Assembly: GCA_003132505.1 (NCBI GenBank)
Contig: PKXY01000025.1
Location: 136 to 64,135 of the forward strand
Origin: Solirubrobacterales bacterium
Lineage (GTDB): Bacteria > Actinomycetota > Thermoleophilia > Solirubrobacterales > Solirubrobacteraceae
Direction of reading: 5' to 3'
DNA length: 64,000 nt
This document shows positions 43,570 through 51,923 of the stretch, piece after piece (the first letter of the stretch is position 1; the number at the start of each line of letters is the position of its first letter). The notes beneath the pieces were generated by a model. That model was not told the origin of the DNA. It did no database searches and worked only from the letters and a program-made list of their open reading frames with translations. The position numbers and the translations under genes are program-made.

Positions 43570-44601
43570 GTGGCGCGCGACTGGGACGATCTCTTCCTGG
43601 TGGCGCGGGGGCGCCGGGCGGCGTCGACTGTTCCCGACGACGTGGACGATCCTGAGGGCCGTCGCGCCGGCGGGTTGGCGCGGTTGCGCGCGAGCCTCCG
43701 CGCCACGCGCCAGGCGCTCGGGACCGGGGTCGCGGCCGGCTTCTCCAAGACGCTGGCCGACCACGACTGGGAGGCGCTCGAGGAGTCGCTGATCCTTGCC
43801 GACGTCGGTGCGCCGGCGGCTGCCGAGATCAGCGAGAGCCTCGAGGCGACGGTTCGCCGCGAGCGACTTGACAGCGACGCACTCCGCGCGAGGCTCGTCG
43901 AACTGCTGGCCGAGCAAGCTAGGGGCCGCGATCAGGACGGGCAGCCGCTGCAGGCAACGATCGACCTGCGACCCCAGCCGACGGTGATGCTGATGGTCGG
44001 CGTCAACGGCACGGGGAAGACGACCACCCTCGGCAAGCTCGCATGGCAGATCCAGCACCGCCTCGGTCTGCGCGTTCTGCTTGCGGCCGGCGACACGTTC
44101 CGCGCTGCGGCGACCGAGCAGCTCGAAGGATGGGCGGAGCGGGCCGGATGCGAGATCGTCACCGGCGCTGCCGGCGCGGACCCCGGCGCGGTCGCATTCG
44201 AGGCTGTCGTTCGAGCGCGCGCCGAGGCCTTCGACGTCGTCCTCGTCGACACGGCCGGGCGGCTGCACAACCAAGAGCCGCTGATGGCCGAGCTGGCAAA
44301 GGTACGCCGCGTGCTCGCCGGCCAACTCGACGGCGCTCCGCACGAGACGCTTCTCTCGCTCGATGCCAGCACCGGTCAGAACGGGCTGCGTCAGGCCGAG
44401 GCGTTCGCTGCGGCGGTTGCGGTCAACGGGATCGTCCTGACGAAGCTTGACGGCAGCGCGAAGGGTGGCATAGCACTCTCGATCGCGCGCGAGCTGCGGA
44501 TCCCGGTCAAGCTGATCGGGATCGGCGAGCAGCTCGAGGATCTGCGTCCGTTTGACGCCGTCGAGTACGCCGACGCCCTGATCGACGGTGGCGCAGAATG
44601 A
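43570..44601 (+). CDS. ftsY: Signal recognition particle receptor FtsY
   Basis: SRP GTPase that docks ribosomes to the membrane. 343 residues: a short N-terminal extension, N domain helices (LGTGVAAGFSKTLADHDWEALEE), then the G domain with MVGVNGTGKTTTLGKLA (about residue 143), DTFRAAATEQLEGWA, VDTAGRLHNQEPLM and LTKLDGSAKGG. The 137-nt gap after it contains no SRP RNA that I could recognise. Confidence 0.95.
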   Translation: MARDWDDLFLVARGRRAASTVPDDVDDPEGRRAGGLARLRASLRATRQALGTGVAAGFSKTLADHDWEALEESLILADVGAPAAAEISESLEATVRRERLDSDALRARLVELLAEQARGRDQDGQPLQATIDLRPQPTVMLMVGVNGTGKTTTLGKLAWQIQHRLGLRVLLAAGDTFRAAATEQLEGWAERAGCEIVTGAAGADPGAVAFEAVVRARAEAFDVVLVDTAGRLHNQEPLMAELAKVRRVLAGQLDGAPHETLLSLDASTGQNGLRQAEAFAAAVAVNGIVLTKLDGSAKGGIALSIARELRIPVKLIGIGEQLEDLRPFDAVEYADALIDGGAE

Positions 44602-44703
44602 AAACCGCTTTCAGTCGTGCCTCGCCCAGCTTGGCTGTGCCAGCAGCGGGTGGCCGTGAACCGCCCGGACGCAGCCTCATTTTGTAAGCCGTTCTGCGCC
44701 GCT

Positions 44704-44738
44704 TTGCGCCCGGAGCGGCCGCGCGCCATAATCGACAC
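44704..44738 (+). promoter_or_regulatory. Putative leaderless promoter of nfeD
   Basis: TTGCGC at 44704-44709, 17 bp, CATAAT at 44727-44732, 6 nt, then ATG 44739. This is the most complete -35/-10 pair noticed in the window. No ribosome-binding site precedes the ATG. Confidence 0.5.
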
Positions 44739-45170
44739 ATGGGCTTATGGGTTCTGTGGGTGGTTGTAGCGGGAGCGTTCACCGTAGGGGAGGTACACAC
44801 GAACGGCTTTTACCTCGCGCCGTTCGCCTTGGGCGCGGTGTTCGCCGCAGTGCTGAGCCTGGTCGGCGTGGGCGGAGCCGTCTCGGCGGTCGGTTTCCTC
44901 GCCGCCTCGCTCGCGATCATCCTGCTGCTGCGCCCACTCGCATTGCGCCATCGCAGACTGCCGCCGGCGCTCCGCACCGGCGCGGCGGCGCTGGTCGGGC
45001 AGCACGCACTGGTCGTGGAGCGGATTGCCAACCACGAGGGTCTTGGCACCGTGAAGATCGGCGGCGAGGTCTGGACCGCCCGCTCGTTTGACGAGGACCG
45101 CGAGATCGAAGCCGGCCAGCAGGTCGAGGTCATCGAGATCAAGGGCGCCACTGCGCTCGTTCTCCCCTAA
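44739..45170 (+). CDS. NfeD-like membrane protein (short form)
   Basis: 143 residues: two or three hydrophobic helices (residues ~1-70), then an OB-fold domain (LRTGAAALVGQHALVVERI; GTVKIGGEVWTARSFDEDREIEAGQQVEVIEIKGATALVL) typical of NfeD. No N-terminal serine-protease domain, so it is the short class that partners a slipin. The slipin gene follows 18 bp downstream of the stop. Confidence 0.9.
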   Translation: MGLWVLWVVVAGAFTVGEVHTNGFYLAPFALGAVFAAVLSLVGVGGAVSAVGFLAASLAIILLLRPLALRHRRLPPALRTGAAALVGQHALVVERIANHEGLGTVKIGGEVWTARSFDEDREIEAGQQVEVIEIKGATALVLP

Positions 45171-45191
45171 CCCGCTAGCAAGGAGTCAGTG

Positions 45192-46085
45192 ATGGTCGCA
45201 GCGATCGTCGTCGTCGTGCTCGTCCTCGTGGCGCTGTTCGTTGCGTCACGGTCGATCCGCGTCATCCCGCAGGCGAGGGCCGGGGTGCTCGAGCGCCTCG
45301 GCCGCTACAGCCGAACGCTCGAGCCCGGGCTGAATATCGTCGTGCCCTTCGTCGAGCGTGTGCGGCCGCTGATCGACCTGCGCGAGCAGGTGGTGAACTT
45401 CAAGCCACAGCCCGTGATCACGAAGGACAACGTCGTCGTGGCGATCGAGACCGTCCTCTACTTCACGATCAACGACCCGCGTGCTGCGACCTACGAGATC
45501 GCCAGTCCGCTCCAGGCGATCGAGCAGTTGACGGTCACAACGTTGCGCAACGTGATCGGCGGCATCACGCTCGAGGAGTCACTCACGAGTCGCGAGAACG
45601 TCAACACGCAGCTGCGCGGAGTACTGGACGAGGCGACCGGAAAATGGGGCATCCGCATCAACCGCGTCGAGATCAAGTCCGTCGACCCGCCGCCCGACAT
45701 CAAGGCGGCGATGGAGAAGCAGATGCGCGCCGAGCGCGACCGCCGCGCCGCGATTCTGACGGCCGAGGGCACCAAGCAGGCGGCGATCCTCACCGCCGAG
45801 GGCGAGAAGCAGTCTGCGGTGCTGAAGGCCGAGGGGGCGCGCTCCGCGGCGATCCTTCGGGCGGAGGGTGAAGCGAAGGCGATCGCGACGGTATTCGCCG
45901 CGATCCACGAGGGCGACGTCGACCAAAAGCTGCTCAGCTACCAGTACCTGCAGATGTTGCCGCAGCTCGCACAGGGCGAGGCCAACAAGGTGTTCGTCAT
46001 CCCGTCCGAGTTCACCCAGGCTTTCGCCGGCATCAGCGACGCCCTCAGCAAGAGCGGGACGACGGCGAAGCCGATCGACAAGTGA
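45192..46085 (+). CDS. SPFH/slipin (stomatin-like) membrane protein
   Basis: 297 residues. N-terminal hydrophobic anchor, then the SPFH domain (RVIPQARAGVLERLGRYSRTLEPGLNIVVPFVERV; LDEATGKWGIRINRVEIKSVDPP). A helical region with repeated AILTAEG / AVLKAEG / AILRAEG units is normal for slipins and drives oligomer packing. ATG 45192 is preferred because AGGAG lies at 45181-45185; GTG 45189 is one codon earlier. Likely organises a membrane domain together with NfeD. Confidence 0.92.
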   Translation: MVAAIVVVVLVLVALFVASRSIRVIPQARAGVLERLGRYSRTLEPGLNIVVPFVERVRPLIDLREQVVNFKPQPVITKDNVVVAIETVLYFTINDPRAATYEIASPLQAIEQLTVTTLRNVIGGITLEESLTSRENVNTQLRGVLDEATGKWGIRINRVEIKSVDPPPDIKAAMEKQMRAERDRRAAILTAEGTKQAAILTAEGEKQSAVLKAEGARSAAILRAEGEAKAIATVFAAIHEGDVDQKLLSYQYLQMLPQLAQGEANKVFVIPSEFTQAFAGISDALSKSGTTAKPIDK

Positions 46086-46726
46086 CCCTGCTCGCGAACC
46101 CTGCGGTCGAGGGCTACGCCGAGGCGCACACAACTCCACTGCCGCCTGAGCTGGTCGAGGTCGCACGCGAGACGGCGGAGACGCTGGGCTCGCCGCAGAT
46201 GCTGAGCGGGCCGGTCGTTGGCCGCCTGCTTGACATCCTCGTTCACGCGCTGCGCGCGCAGCTGGTGCTCGAGATCGGCACGTTCTCGGGTGTCAGCGCG
46301 ATCGTGATGGCGGCCCAGCTAGCCCCGGGAGGACGTCTGATCAGCTGTGAGGTGAACCCGGTGCACGCGGAGTTCGCACGGCGGCGAATCAGCGACGCCG
46401 GCTTTGCCGATCGCGTCGATGTTCGTCTCGGTCCGGCCCTCGAAACGATTGCCGAGATCGACGGACCAATCGATCTCGTCTTCATCGACGCCAACAAAAC
46501 GGGCTACCTCGACTACTACGAGGCGGTGCTGCCGAAGCTCGCCCGCTTCGGCCTGATCGTCGCGGACAACACGCTGCGCGAGGGCCGGATCGTCGAGCCT
46601 CCCGAAGGTGACGCCGATACGGCCGCGATGTTGCGTTTCAACGAGCAGGTCCGAAACGACGAGCGTGTCGTGGCGAGCCTGCTGAGCGTTCGTGACGGCG
46701 TTACGGTGATCCGCCGCAGCGCCTGA
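46082..46726 (+). CDS. O-methyltransferase (class I, catechol-OMT-like)
   Basis: 214 residues. SAM site VLEIGTFSGVSAIVMAAQLAPGG, acidic ISCEVNP, and the metal-binding VFIDANKTGYLDYYEAVLPKL with VADNTL, as in cation-dependent O-methyltransferases (family 3). GTG overlaps the slipin stop by 4 bp, so it is co-translated with it. Substrate unknown. Confidence 0.88.
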   Translation: MTLLANPAVEGYAEAHTTPLPPELVEVARETAETLGSPQMLSGPVVGRLLDILVHALRAQLVLEIGTFSGVSAIVMAAQLAPGGRLISCEVNPVHAEFARRRISDAGFADRVDVRLGPALETIAEIDGPIDLVFIDANKTGYLDYYEAVLPKLARFGLIVADNTLREGRIVEPPEGDADTAAMLRFNEQVRNDERVVASLLSVRDGVTVIRRSA

Positions 46727-46728
46727 TC

Positions 46729-48060
46729 GTGTTCGAAGCGCTCTCCGAGAAGCTGCAGGCCACGCTCGGCAGCCTGCGAGGCCGCGGCACGCTGAGCGAG
46801 GAGGACGTCACGCGGGCGATGCGCGAGATCCGCCTCGCGCTGCTCGAGGCGGACGTCAACCTCGAGGTCGTCAAGCAGTTCACGACCGCGGTCCGCACTC
46901 GCGCCGTTGGCGCCGACGTGCTGGGGCAGCTCAATCCGGGCCAGCAGGTGGTCAAGATCGTCGACGAGGAGCTGACCGAGCTGCTTGGCGGCCCCGCCGC
47001 CGCAATCCGGTTCGCCTCGCGCCCGCCGACCGTGATCCTGATGGTCGGGCTGCAGGGCTCCGGCAAGACGACGGCGGCGGCGAAGCTGGCGCGCTACCTG
47101 CACGCCGAGTATCAGAGTTCCGTCGCGCTCGCAGCCTGCGACACGTATCGCCCGGCCGCGGTCGAACAGCTCGTCACGGTCGGCACGAACGCCGGCGCAG
47201 CCGTCTACGAGCAGGGCACCGAGCGCAGCCCGGTGGAGATCGCGACGTGGGCGCTCGAGCGCGCCCGCAAAGAGGGCAAGGACGTGTTGATCGTCGACAC
47301 CAGCGGCCGTCTGCATGTCGACGCCGCGCTGATGGCCGAGCTCGTCGAGATCCACGCTGCGACATCAGCGACCGACGTGTTGCTGGTGCTCGACGCCATG
47401 ACCGGTCAGGATGCGGTCAACGTCGCCGAGCAGTTCTCGGCCGCACTGCCGCTCGACGGCACCGTGATCACCAAGCTCGACGGCGACGCGCGTGGCGGCG
47501 CGGCGCTGTCGGTCCGCGCCGTCAGCGGCAAGCCAATCCTGTTCGCCTCCACCGGCGAGAAGCTCGACCAGTTCGAGCGCTTCCACCCGGAGCGGATGGC
47601 GCAGCGCATCCTCGGTATGGGCGACGTCCTGACGCTGATCGAGAAGGCGGACAAGGAGTTCGACGAGCGTGAGAGCGAACAGCTCGAAAAGCGCCTGCGC
47701 GCCGGCGAGTTCGATCTGGACGACTTTCTCGGCCAGCTTCGCATGATGCGCCGCATGGGTCCGCTTCAGGGACTCCTGTCGATGATCCCCGGGGTCGGAT
47801 CACAGCTCAAGGGCATGAAGGTCGACGAGCGCGAAATCGATCGCATCGAGGCGATCATCCTCTCGATGACGGCCGAGGAGCGCCGCCGCCCCGACCTGAT
47901 CAAAGGTTCCCGGCGACTGCGCATCGCACGTGGCTCGGGCACCAACGTCCAAGCGGTCAACCAACTCGTCAAGCAGTTCGCGCAGGTTCGCAAGGTGATG
48001 CGCCAGGTCGGCCGCGGCAAGATGCCCGATCTCGGGGCACTGGCGCGCCAGCAGCGCTGA
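46729..48060 (+). CDS. ffh: Signal recognition particle protein Ffh
   Basis: 443 residues. N domain (MFEALSEKLQATLGSLRGRG), G domain with GLQGSGKTTAAAKLARYL (about 107), DTYRPAAVEQL, VDTSGRLHVDAALM (Ser in place of the usual Ala) and TKLDGDARGGAALS. Methionine-containing M domain near the C-terminus (FLGQLRMMRRMGPLQGLLSM). GTG start 2 bp after the methyltransferase stop. Partner ftsY lies 2.1 kb upstream, separated by the NfeD-slipin-OMT insert. Confidence 0.95.
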   Translation: MFEALSEKLQATLGSLRGRGTLSEEDVTRAMREIRLALLEADVNLEVVKQFTTAVRTRAVGADVLGQLNPGQQVVKIVDEELTELLGGPAAAIRFASRPPTVILMVGLQGSGKTTAAAKLARYLHAEYQSSVALAACDTYRPAAVEQLVTVGTNAGAAVYEQGTERSPVEIATWALERARKEGKDVLIVDTSGRLHVDAALMAELVEIHAATSATDVLLVLDAMTGQDAVNVAEQFSAALPLDGTVITKLDGDARGGAALSVRAVSGKPILFASTGEKLDQFERFHPERMAQRILGMGDVLTLIEKADKEFDERESEQLEKRLRAGEFDLDDFLGQLRMMRRMGPLQGLLSMIPGVGSQLKGMKVDEREIDRIEAIILSMTAEERRRPDLIKGSRRLRIARGSGTNVQAVNQLVKQFAQVRKVMRQVGRGKMPDLGALARQQR

Positions 48061-48112
48061 GTCATGCTTGCACGGCTGCCACTCCCGATCGACGGTCCGG
48101 CGGTTGCTCCGC

Positions 48113-48149
48113 TACCCTGGATGGTCAGCAATCCGAACGAAGGACGACA
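48113..48149 (+). promoter_or_regulatory. Putative promoter and ribosome-binding site of the rpsP operon
   Basis: TACCCT at 48113-48118 is a possible -10 box. GAAGGA at 48139-48144 is a ribosome-binding site 5 nt before GTG 48150. This gene, unlike several others here, has a conventional leader. Confidence 0.45.
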
Positions 48150-48395
48150 GTGGCTGTACGACTGAGGCTAACCCGCATTGGCGCGCGCAAGGATCCGATC
48201 TGGCGGGTCGTCGTCGCCGACCAGCGCTCGCAGCGCGACGGTCGCGTGATCGAGACGGTCGGGCACTACAACCCGCAGACCAACCCGTCGGCTATAACGA
48301 TCGACGAAGAGCGGGTGCGCCATTGGCTCGCGCAGGGAGCGCAGCCGACGCAGACCGTCCGCAAGCTGCTGCGTACGCAGGGCATCGCGGCCTAG
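48150..48395 (+). CDS. rpsP: 30S ribosomal protein S16
   Basis: 81 residues. AVRLRLTRIGARKDPIWRVVVADQRSQRDGRVIE and GHYNPQTNP are standard S16. Heads the conserved operon rpsP-khpA-rimM-trmD-rplS. GTG start with GAAGGA upstream. Confidence 0.96.
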   Translation: MAVRLRLTRIGARKDPIWRVVVADQRSQRDGRVIETVGHYNPQTNPSAITIDEERVRHWLAQGAQPTQTVRKLLRTQGIAA

Positions 48396-48406
48396 CCGCC
48401 GGAGCG

Positions 48407-48643
48407 ATGGACCTCAGCGAGCTGCTCGCGTATCTGGCCGAGGGGCTCGTCGACGACCCGGAGTCCGTGACGGTCGATCGCTTCGAAGACCGCGGCACGA
48501 TCGTGCTCGAGCTCGCAGTCGCCACCGACGACTACGGCAAGGTGATCGGCCGCGGCGGTCGCACGGCACAGTCGCTGCGGCGCGTGATCAGGGCCGCCGG
48601 TGCGATCAGCGGCCAGCGGGTGCTCGTCGACATCGTCGATTAG
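48407..48643 (+). CDS. khpA: KH-domain RNA-binding protein KhpA
   Basis: 78 residues, a single type II KH domain with the GxxG loop in KVIGRGGRTAQSLRRVIRAA. KhpA binds RNA, in some bacteria with KhpB, and is nearly always encoded between rpsP and rimM. ATG 48407 is preceded by GGAG. The longer frame from 48068 would cover rpsP. Confidence 0.93.
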   Translation: MDLSELLAYLAEGLVDDPESVTVDRFEDRGTIVLELAVATDDYGKVIGRGGRTAQSLRRVIRAAGAISGQRVLVDIVD

Positions 48644-48653
48644 TGGGTCACCA

Positions 48654-49133
48654 GTGCTGGTAGCGGGCCTGGTCGGTCGCGCTCACGGCCTCGATGGCAG
48701 CTTCTACGTGGCCCGCCCGAAGGTGGATCTGCTCGGCGTCGGTGCAATGCTCACGCTCAGCGGTCACTCGACCACGGTGGTGCGGCGGGCCGGGACCGAG
48801 GCGCGGCCGATTGTCCGTGTCGCGAGCTGCGGCGACCGCAGCACCGCCGAGGCGCTGCGCGGTCAGGAGCTGATCGTCGCCGACGCCGATGCGCCACCGC
48901 TCGGGCCGGACGAGTACCGCGCCGAAGAGCTCGTCGGGGCGCTCGTCGTGGACGGTGTCCAGGAGCTCGGCGTGGTGCGTGAGCTGATCGCGCTGCCGTC
49001 CTGCGAGTGCCTGGCCGTGACCCGCGGTGACGGTGGGGCCGATCTGCTCGTGCCCCTCGTGCGCGACGCGATCCGCTCGATCGACGTGCAGCTAGGGGTC
49101 ATCGAGGTCAACCGGAGCTTTCTCGGCGAGTGA
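48654..49133 (+). CDS. rimM: 16S rRNA processing protein RimM
   Basis: 159 residues. VLVAGLVGRAHGLDGSFYV is the RimM opening, followed by a PRC-barrel half (YRAEELVGALVVDGVQELGVV; LLVPLVRDAIRSIDVQLGVIEV). Helps 30S maturation and binds S19. GTG 48654 chosen; start overlaps nothing and lies 10 bp after khpA. Stop overlaps trmD by 4 bp. Confidence 0.92.
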   Translation: MLVAGLVGRAHGLDGSFYVARPKVDLLGVGAMLTLSGHSTTVVRRAGTEARPIVRVASCGDRSTAEALRGQELIVADADAPPLGPDEYRAEELVGALVVDGVQELGVVRELIALPSCECLAVTRGDGGADLLVPLVRDAIRSIDVQLGVIEVNRSFLGE

Positions 49134-49816
49134 ACCTCGACATCGTCACGCTGTTCCCCGAGGCCTTCGCCTGGTTTCGCACGCAGCGCCACGTCGCCAA
49201 CGTGCTGGCTGCCGGGAGCACGCTGACGACGATCAATCCGCGTGATCACACGCCGCTGAGCGGCGGCCAGGTCGACGACGCGCCGTTCGGCGGCGGCGCC
49301 GGAATGGTCCTACGCGTCGACGTGATCGACGCCGCGCTCCGCGCCCACTACGAGCTCGATCCGGTGACACTTCGCGAACAACGCCGCGTCGTCCTGCTCA
49401 GCCCGGCCGGGCGCCTGCTCGACGACGCGCTCGTCACGGAACTGGCCGGCGCACCCGCGATCACCGTGCTCTGCGGCCGCTACGAGGGCTTCGACGAGCG
49501 CATCGCCGAGCACTTTGCAGGCGACGTCATCTCGATCGGGCGCTACGTGCTCGCCGGTGGCGAGCTGCCGGCGATGGTCCTCGCCGACGCCGTGCTGCGA
49601 AAGCTGCCGGGCGCGCTCGGGCACGAAGAGTCGGCTGTCGAGGAGTCCTTCAGCGACGCCCTCGAGGGCATGCCCGAGTACCCGCAATACACGCGACCCG
49701 CCGAATATCGCGGCTGGCCCGTACCCGAGGTGCTGCTCGGCGGCCACCACGAGCAGATTCGCCGCTGGCGGCTCGAGCGGGCGCGCGAGCGCCACGCGCG
49801 GGGGCCGTCGGCTTAG
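49130..49816 (+). CDS. trmD: tRNA (guanine37-N1) methyltransferase TrmD
   Basis: 228 residues, SPOUT/trefoil-knot enzyme. LDIVTLFPEAF, DDAPFGGGAGMVLRVD, LCGRYEGFDERIAEHF and ISIGRYVLAGGELPAMVLADAVLRKLPG, all family hallmarks of the SAM knot. GTG overlaps the rimM stop. A leader with a terminator-like hairpin separates it from rplS. Confidence 0.95.
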   Translation: MNLDIVTLFPEAFAWFRTQRHVANVLAAGSTLTTINPRDHTPLSGGQVDDAPFGGGAGMVLRVDVIDAALRAHYELDPVTLREQRRVVLLSPAGRLLDDALVTELAGAPAITVLCGRYEGFDERIAEHFAGDVISIGRYVLAGGELPAMVLADAVLRKLPGALGHEESAVEESFSDALEGMPEYPQYTRPAEYRGWPVPEVLLGGHHEQIRRWRLERARERHARGPSA

Positions 49817-49825
49817 AAGGCGCGC

Positions 49826-49879
49826 TAGGATTCCTCTGCGCGGAGGCGAAGGTTCCTCGTCCGCGCCTCTTTTTTTGTC
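49826..49879 (+). promoter_or_regulatory. rplS leader: -10 box plus terminator-like hairpin ending at the start codon
   Basis: TAGGAT at 49826-49831 could be a -10 box. GAGGCG (49843-49848) pairs with CGCCTC (49864-49869), directly followed by seven T residues (49870-49876) and GTC, then ATG 49880. A competing stem GCGCGGA (49838-49844) with TCCGCGC (49860-49866) is possible, and CCTC (49833-49836) could also pair with GAGG (49843-49846). This looks like an intrinsic terminator or attenuator placed exactly where a Shine-Dalgarno sequence should be; no SD is visible. Confidence 0.55.
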
Positions 49880-50467
49880 ATGAGCACCGTCATCGATACG
49901 ATCGAGCGCGACCAACTGCGCCGTGTCCCGCGCTTCCAGCCCGGCGACCGCCTGAAGGTGCACTTCCAGGTGATCGAGGGAAGTCGCCGGCGAACGCAGG
50001 TGTTCGAGGGCGTCGCGATCAAGCGCCAGGGACATGGCGTCCGCGAGACCTTCACCGTGCGCAAGCAGTCTTTCGGCGTCGGCGTCGAGCGCACGTTTCC
50101 GCTGCACTCGCCAAAGATCGAGCGGATCGAGGTTGCGGCGCGCGGCGACGTTCGTCGGGCGAAGCTCTACTACCTGCGCGATCGCGTCGGCAAGGCGGCT
50201 CGCGTGCGCGAGCGCGGCTACGTCGGCCCCGAAGACGCAATCGAGCCCGGCTTGCTCAACGTGCAGGCCGAGCCGTCGGCCTCGACAGAGGATGATCCGC
50301 AAGCTCAGACAGAGTCGCCCGAGTCGCAGGACGTGGACCAGACGCTTGAGCCGGAGGCTGCCGGCGTCGACGCGGTGGAGGTTGAGGCGGAAGCCGCGCA
50401 GGTACCCGGCGACACTGACGATGAGGATGCCGCCGCGTCTACGGAGCCCGCTGGCGACACGACGTGA
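49880..50467 (+). CDS. rplS: 50S ribosomal protein L19 with long acidic C-terminal tail
   Basis: 195 residues, against about 115 for a typical L19. Core: [53 protein letters not shown] and [13 protein letters not shown]. The last ~75 residues are acidic, low-complexity sequence rich in Glu, Asp, Ala and Ser with few basic residues, ending [11 protein letters not shown]. The start ATG follows a U-tract with no ribosome-binding site. Stop overlaps lepB (GTGA). Confidence 0.95.
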   Translation: MSTVIDTIERDQLRRVPRFQPGDRLKVHFQVIEGSRRRTQVFEGVAIKRQGHGVRETFTVRKQSFGVGVERTFPLHSPKIERIEVAARGDVRRAKLYYLRDRVGKAARVRERGYVGPEDAIEPGLLNVQAEPSASTEDDPQAQTESPESQDVDQTLEPEAAGVDAVEVEAEAAQVPGDTDDEDAAASTEPAGDTT

Positions 50468-51102
50468 AGTTGAAGCAGGCCGGCGCGCGTTTTCGGCGAT
50501 TCGCGCGCGGGAACCAGTTCGTCGAGTTCGTCCTGATCATTGCGCTGGCGCTCGGGCTCGCCTTTGCGATCCAGGCATTCATCGTCAAGCCGTACGGCAT
50601 TCCCAGTGGGTCGATGGAGCCGACGCTTTCGATTGGCCAGCGGGTGCTGGTCGATCGGATCGGCAACGATTTCTTCGGCCCGTCGATCGGCGACATCGTC
50701 GTCTTCCATCCGCCGGTCGGTGCGATCACCGGTGACGGAATCTGCGGGGCCCGTCAGAAGCCAGACGAGCCCTGCCCGCGACCCACGCCGAAGGAGTCGA
50801 GCATCAACTACATCAAGCGGGTAGTCGCCGTCGGTGGCGACACGATCGCGATCCGCGGCGGTCACGTCGTCCTGAACGGGAAGCGTCAGAGCGAGCCGTT
50901 CGCCAGCTTTGCCGGCTGCTCGAGCGATCCGGGCTGCACGTACAGCGAACCGATCACGGTGCCCCGCGGCTACTACTTCATGATGGGGGACAACCGGGCT
51001 AACTCCGACGACAGCCGCTTCTGGGGCCCCGTGCCGCGTGGGTGGATAATCGGCGAGGCTTTCGCGACTTACTGGCCGCCGGACCGCATCGGCTTCTTCT
51101 AG
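50464..51102 (+). CDS. lepB: Type I signal peptidase (copy 1)
   Basis: Cleaves signal peptides of secreted proteins at the outer membrane face. 212 residues; one N-terminal helix ([20 protein letters not shown]), nucleophile S50 in PSGSMEPTL, general base K118 in [14 protein letters not shown], and [18 protein letters not shown]. Four extracytoplasmic cysteines (GICG, EPCP, FAGC, GCTY) are shared with copy 2 and may form disulfides. Co-translated with rplS. Shares long near-identical stretches with the second copy 1.4 kb downstream. Confidence 0.94.
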   Translation: MKLKQAGARFRRFARGNQFVEFVLIIALALGLAFAIQAFIVKPYGIPSGSMEPTLSIGQRVLVDRIGNDFFGPSIGDIVVFHPPVGAITGDGICGARQKPDEPCPRPTPKESSINYIKRVVAVGGDTIAIRGGHVVLNGKRQSEPFASFAGCSSDPGCTYSEPITVPRGYYFMMGDNRANSDDSRFWGPVPRGWIIGEAFATYWPPDRIGFF

Positions 51103-51172
51103 GCCGACGAGGTAGGGCGGCCGCATTCCGCGCTGGTCACAATCCGATGGTGTTCGCGCGACTAGCTGACTG

Positions 51173-51739
51173 ATGCGTTTCCCCAACATAGCGAGCGACC
51201 GCGACCTGTTGCGCTCGACGCCGGAGGATGCACAGGCTTTCGGCGAGTTCTACCGCCGGCATGAGCGGCGCTTGCTCGCCTACCTGGTTCGACGGACCCG
51301 CAGCGGCGAGCTTGCAGCCGATCTCTGTGCGGAGGCCTTCGCGGCGGCGCTCGCGTCTTGCTGTGCCGGCGTCGACGTGCCGGAGGTTCCGGTCGCATGG
51401 CTCTTCGGCATTGCCAATCACAAGCTCGCTGACGCTGCGCGCCGCTCGTGCGTCGAGGACCGCGCCCGAATTGTGCTACAGATGCGGGCGATCGAGCTGA
51501 CGCGGGGCCAGATCTCGGACATCGAGCGGCTCTGTGGCGACGCCGAAGCCGCGACACTGCTCGATGGCCTCGCCGCGGATCAGCGTCGCGCGCTGCGCGC
51601 GCACGTGATCGATGATGAGCCCTACGGTGACATCGCCGTCGGGCTCCGCTGCTCGCAGTCGGTCGTGCGAAAGCGGGTCAGCCGCGGTCTCGCGCAGCTG
51701 CGGCTGGCGCTGGGGGAGGGCGCCGATGCTGCTGCCTGA
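51173..51739 (+). CDS. ECF-type RNA polymerase sigma factor
   Basis: 188 residues. Region 2: FGEFYRRHERRLLAYLVRRT through AWLFGIANHKLADAARRS; region 4 helix-turn-helix: LDGLAADQRRALRAHVIDDEPYGDIAVGLRCSQSVVRKRVSRGLAQLRLAL. ATG 51173 has no clear ribosome-binding site. Lies between two signal peptidase genes and is followed by an overlapping single-helix protein that may act as its anchor. Target promoters are unknown. Confidence 0.88.
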   Translation: MRFPNIASDRDLLRSTPEDAQAFGEFYRRHERRLLAYLVRRTRSGELAADLCAEAFAAALASCCAGVDVPEVPVAWLFGIANHKLADAARRSCVEDRARIVLQMRAIELTRGQISDIERLCGDAEAATLLDGLAADQRRALRAHVIDDEPYGDIAVGLRCSQSVVRKRVSRGLAQLRLALGEGADAAA

Positions 51740-51923
51740 GGTATACGACGAACTCGTCCGAGCGGCCGCCGCAGCCAGGGCTCGCCGGCGGGTCGGCGCG
51801 CGGACGATGGGCGCGCTGGCAGCAGCGCTCCTGGCGCTGTTGCTTGCTGCGCCGGTCGCCCGGGCGGGGATCCCGCTCGTCGCGAGCGCCACGCCGATCG
51901 CGCAGGTCCAGGAGCGCGCATGA
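51726..51923 (+). CDS. Short single-helix membrane protein, possible anti-sigma partner
   Basis: 65 residues: a basic cytoplasmic N-terminus (MLLPEVYDELVRAAAAARARRRV), one hydrophobic helix (GALAAALLALLLAAPVARA), and a ~17-residue outer tail. ATG 51726 overlaps the sigma gene by 14 bp and the stop overlaps lepB copy 2 by 4 bp. No zinc anti-sigma (HxxxCxxC) motif. An anti-sigma or sigma-tethering role is inferred from position only. Confidence 0.6.
   Translation: MLLPEVYDELVRAAAAARARRRVGARTMGALAAALLALLLAAPVARAGIPLVASATPIAQVQERA

Noticed and set aside
44602-44738. Possible SRP RNA in the gap after ftsY
   Set aside because: The conserved SRP RNA tetraloop region with its GGAAG-type core was not found here or in 48061-48149; the gap is explained by the nfeD promoter.
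45700-45890. Tandem AEG-containing repeats in the slipin gene
   Set aside because: Such heptad-like repeats are a normal feature of SPFH/slipin proteins rather than a separate repeat element.
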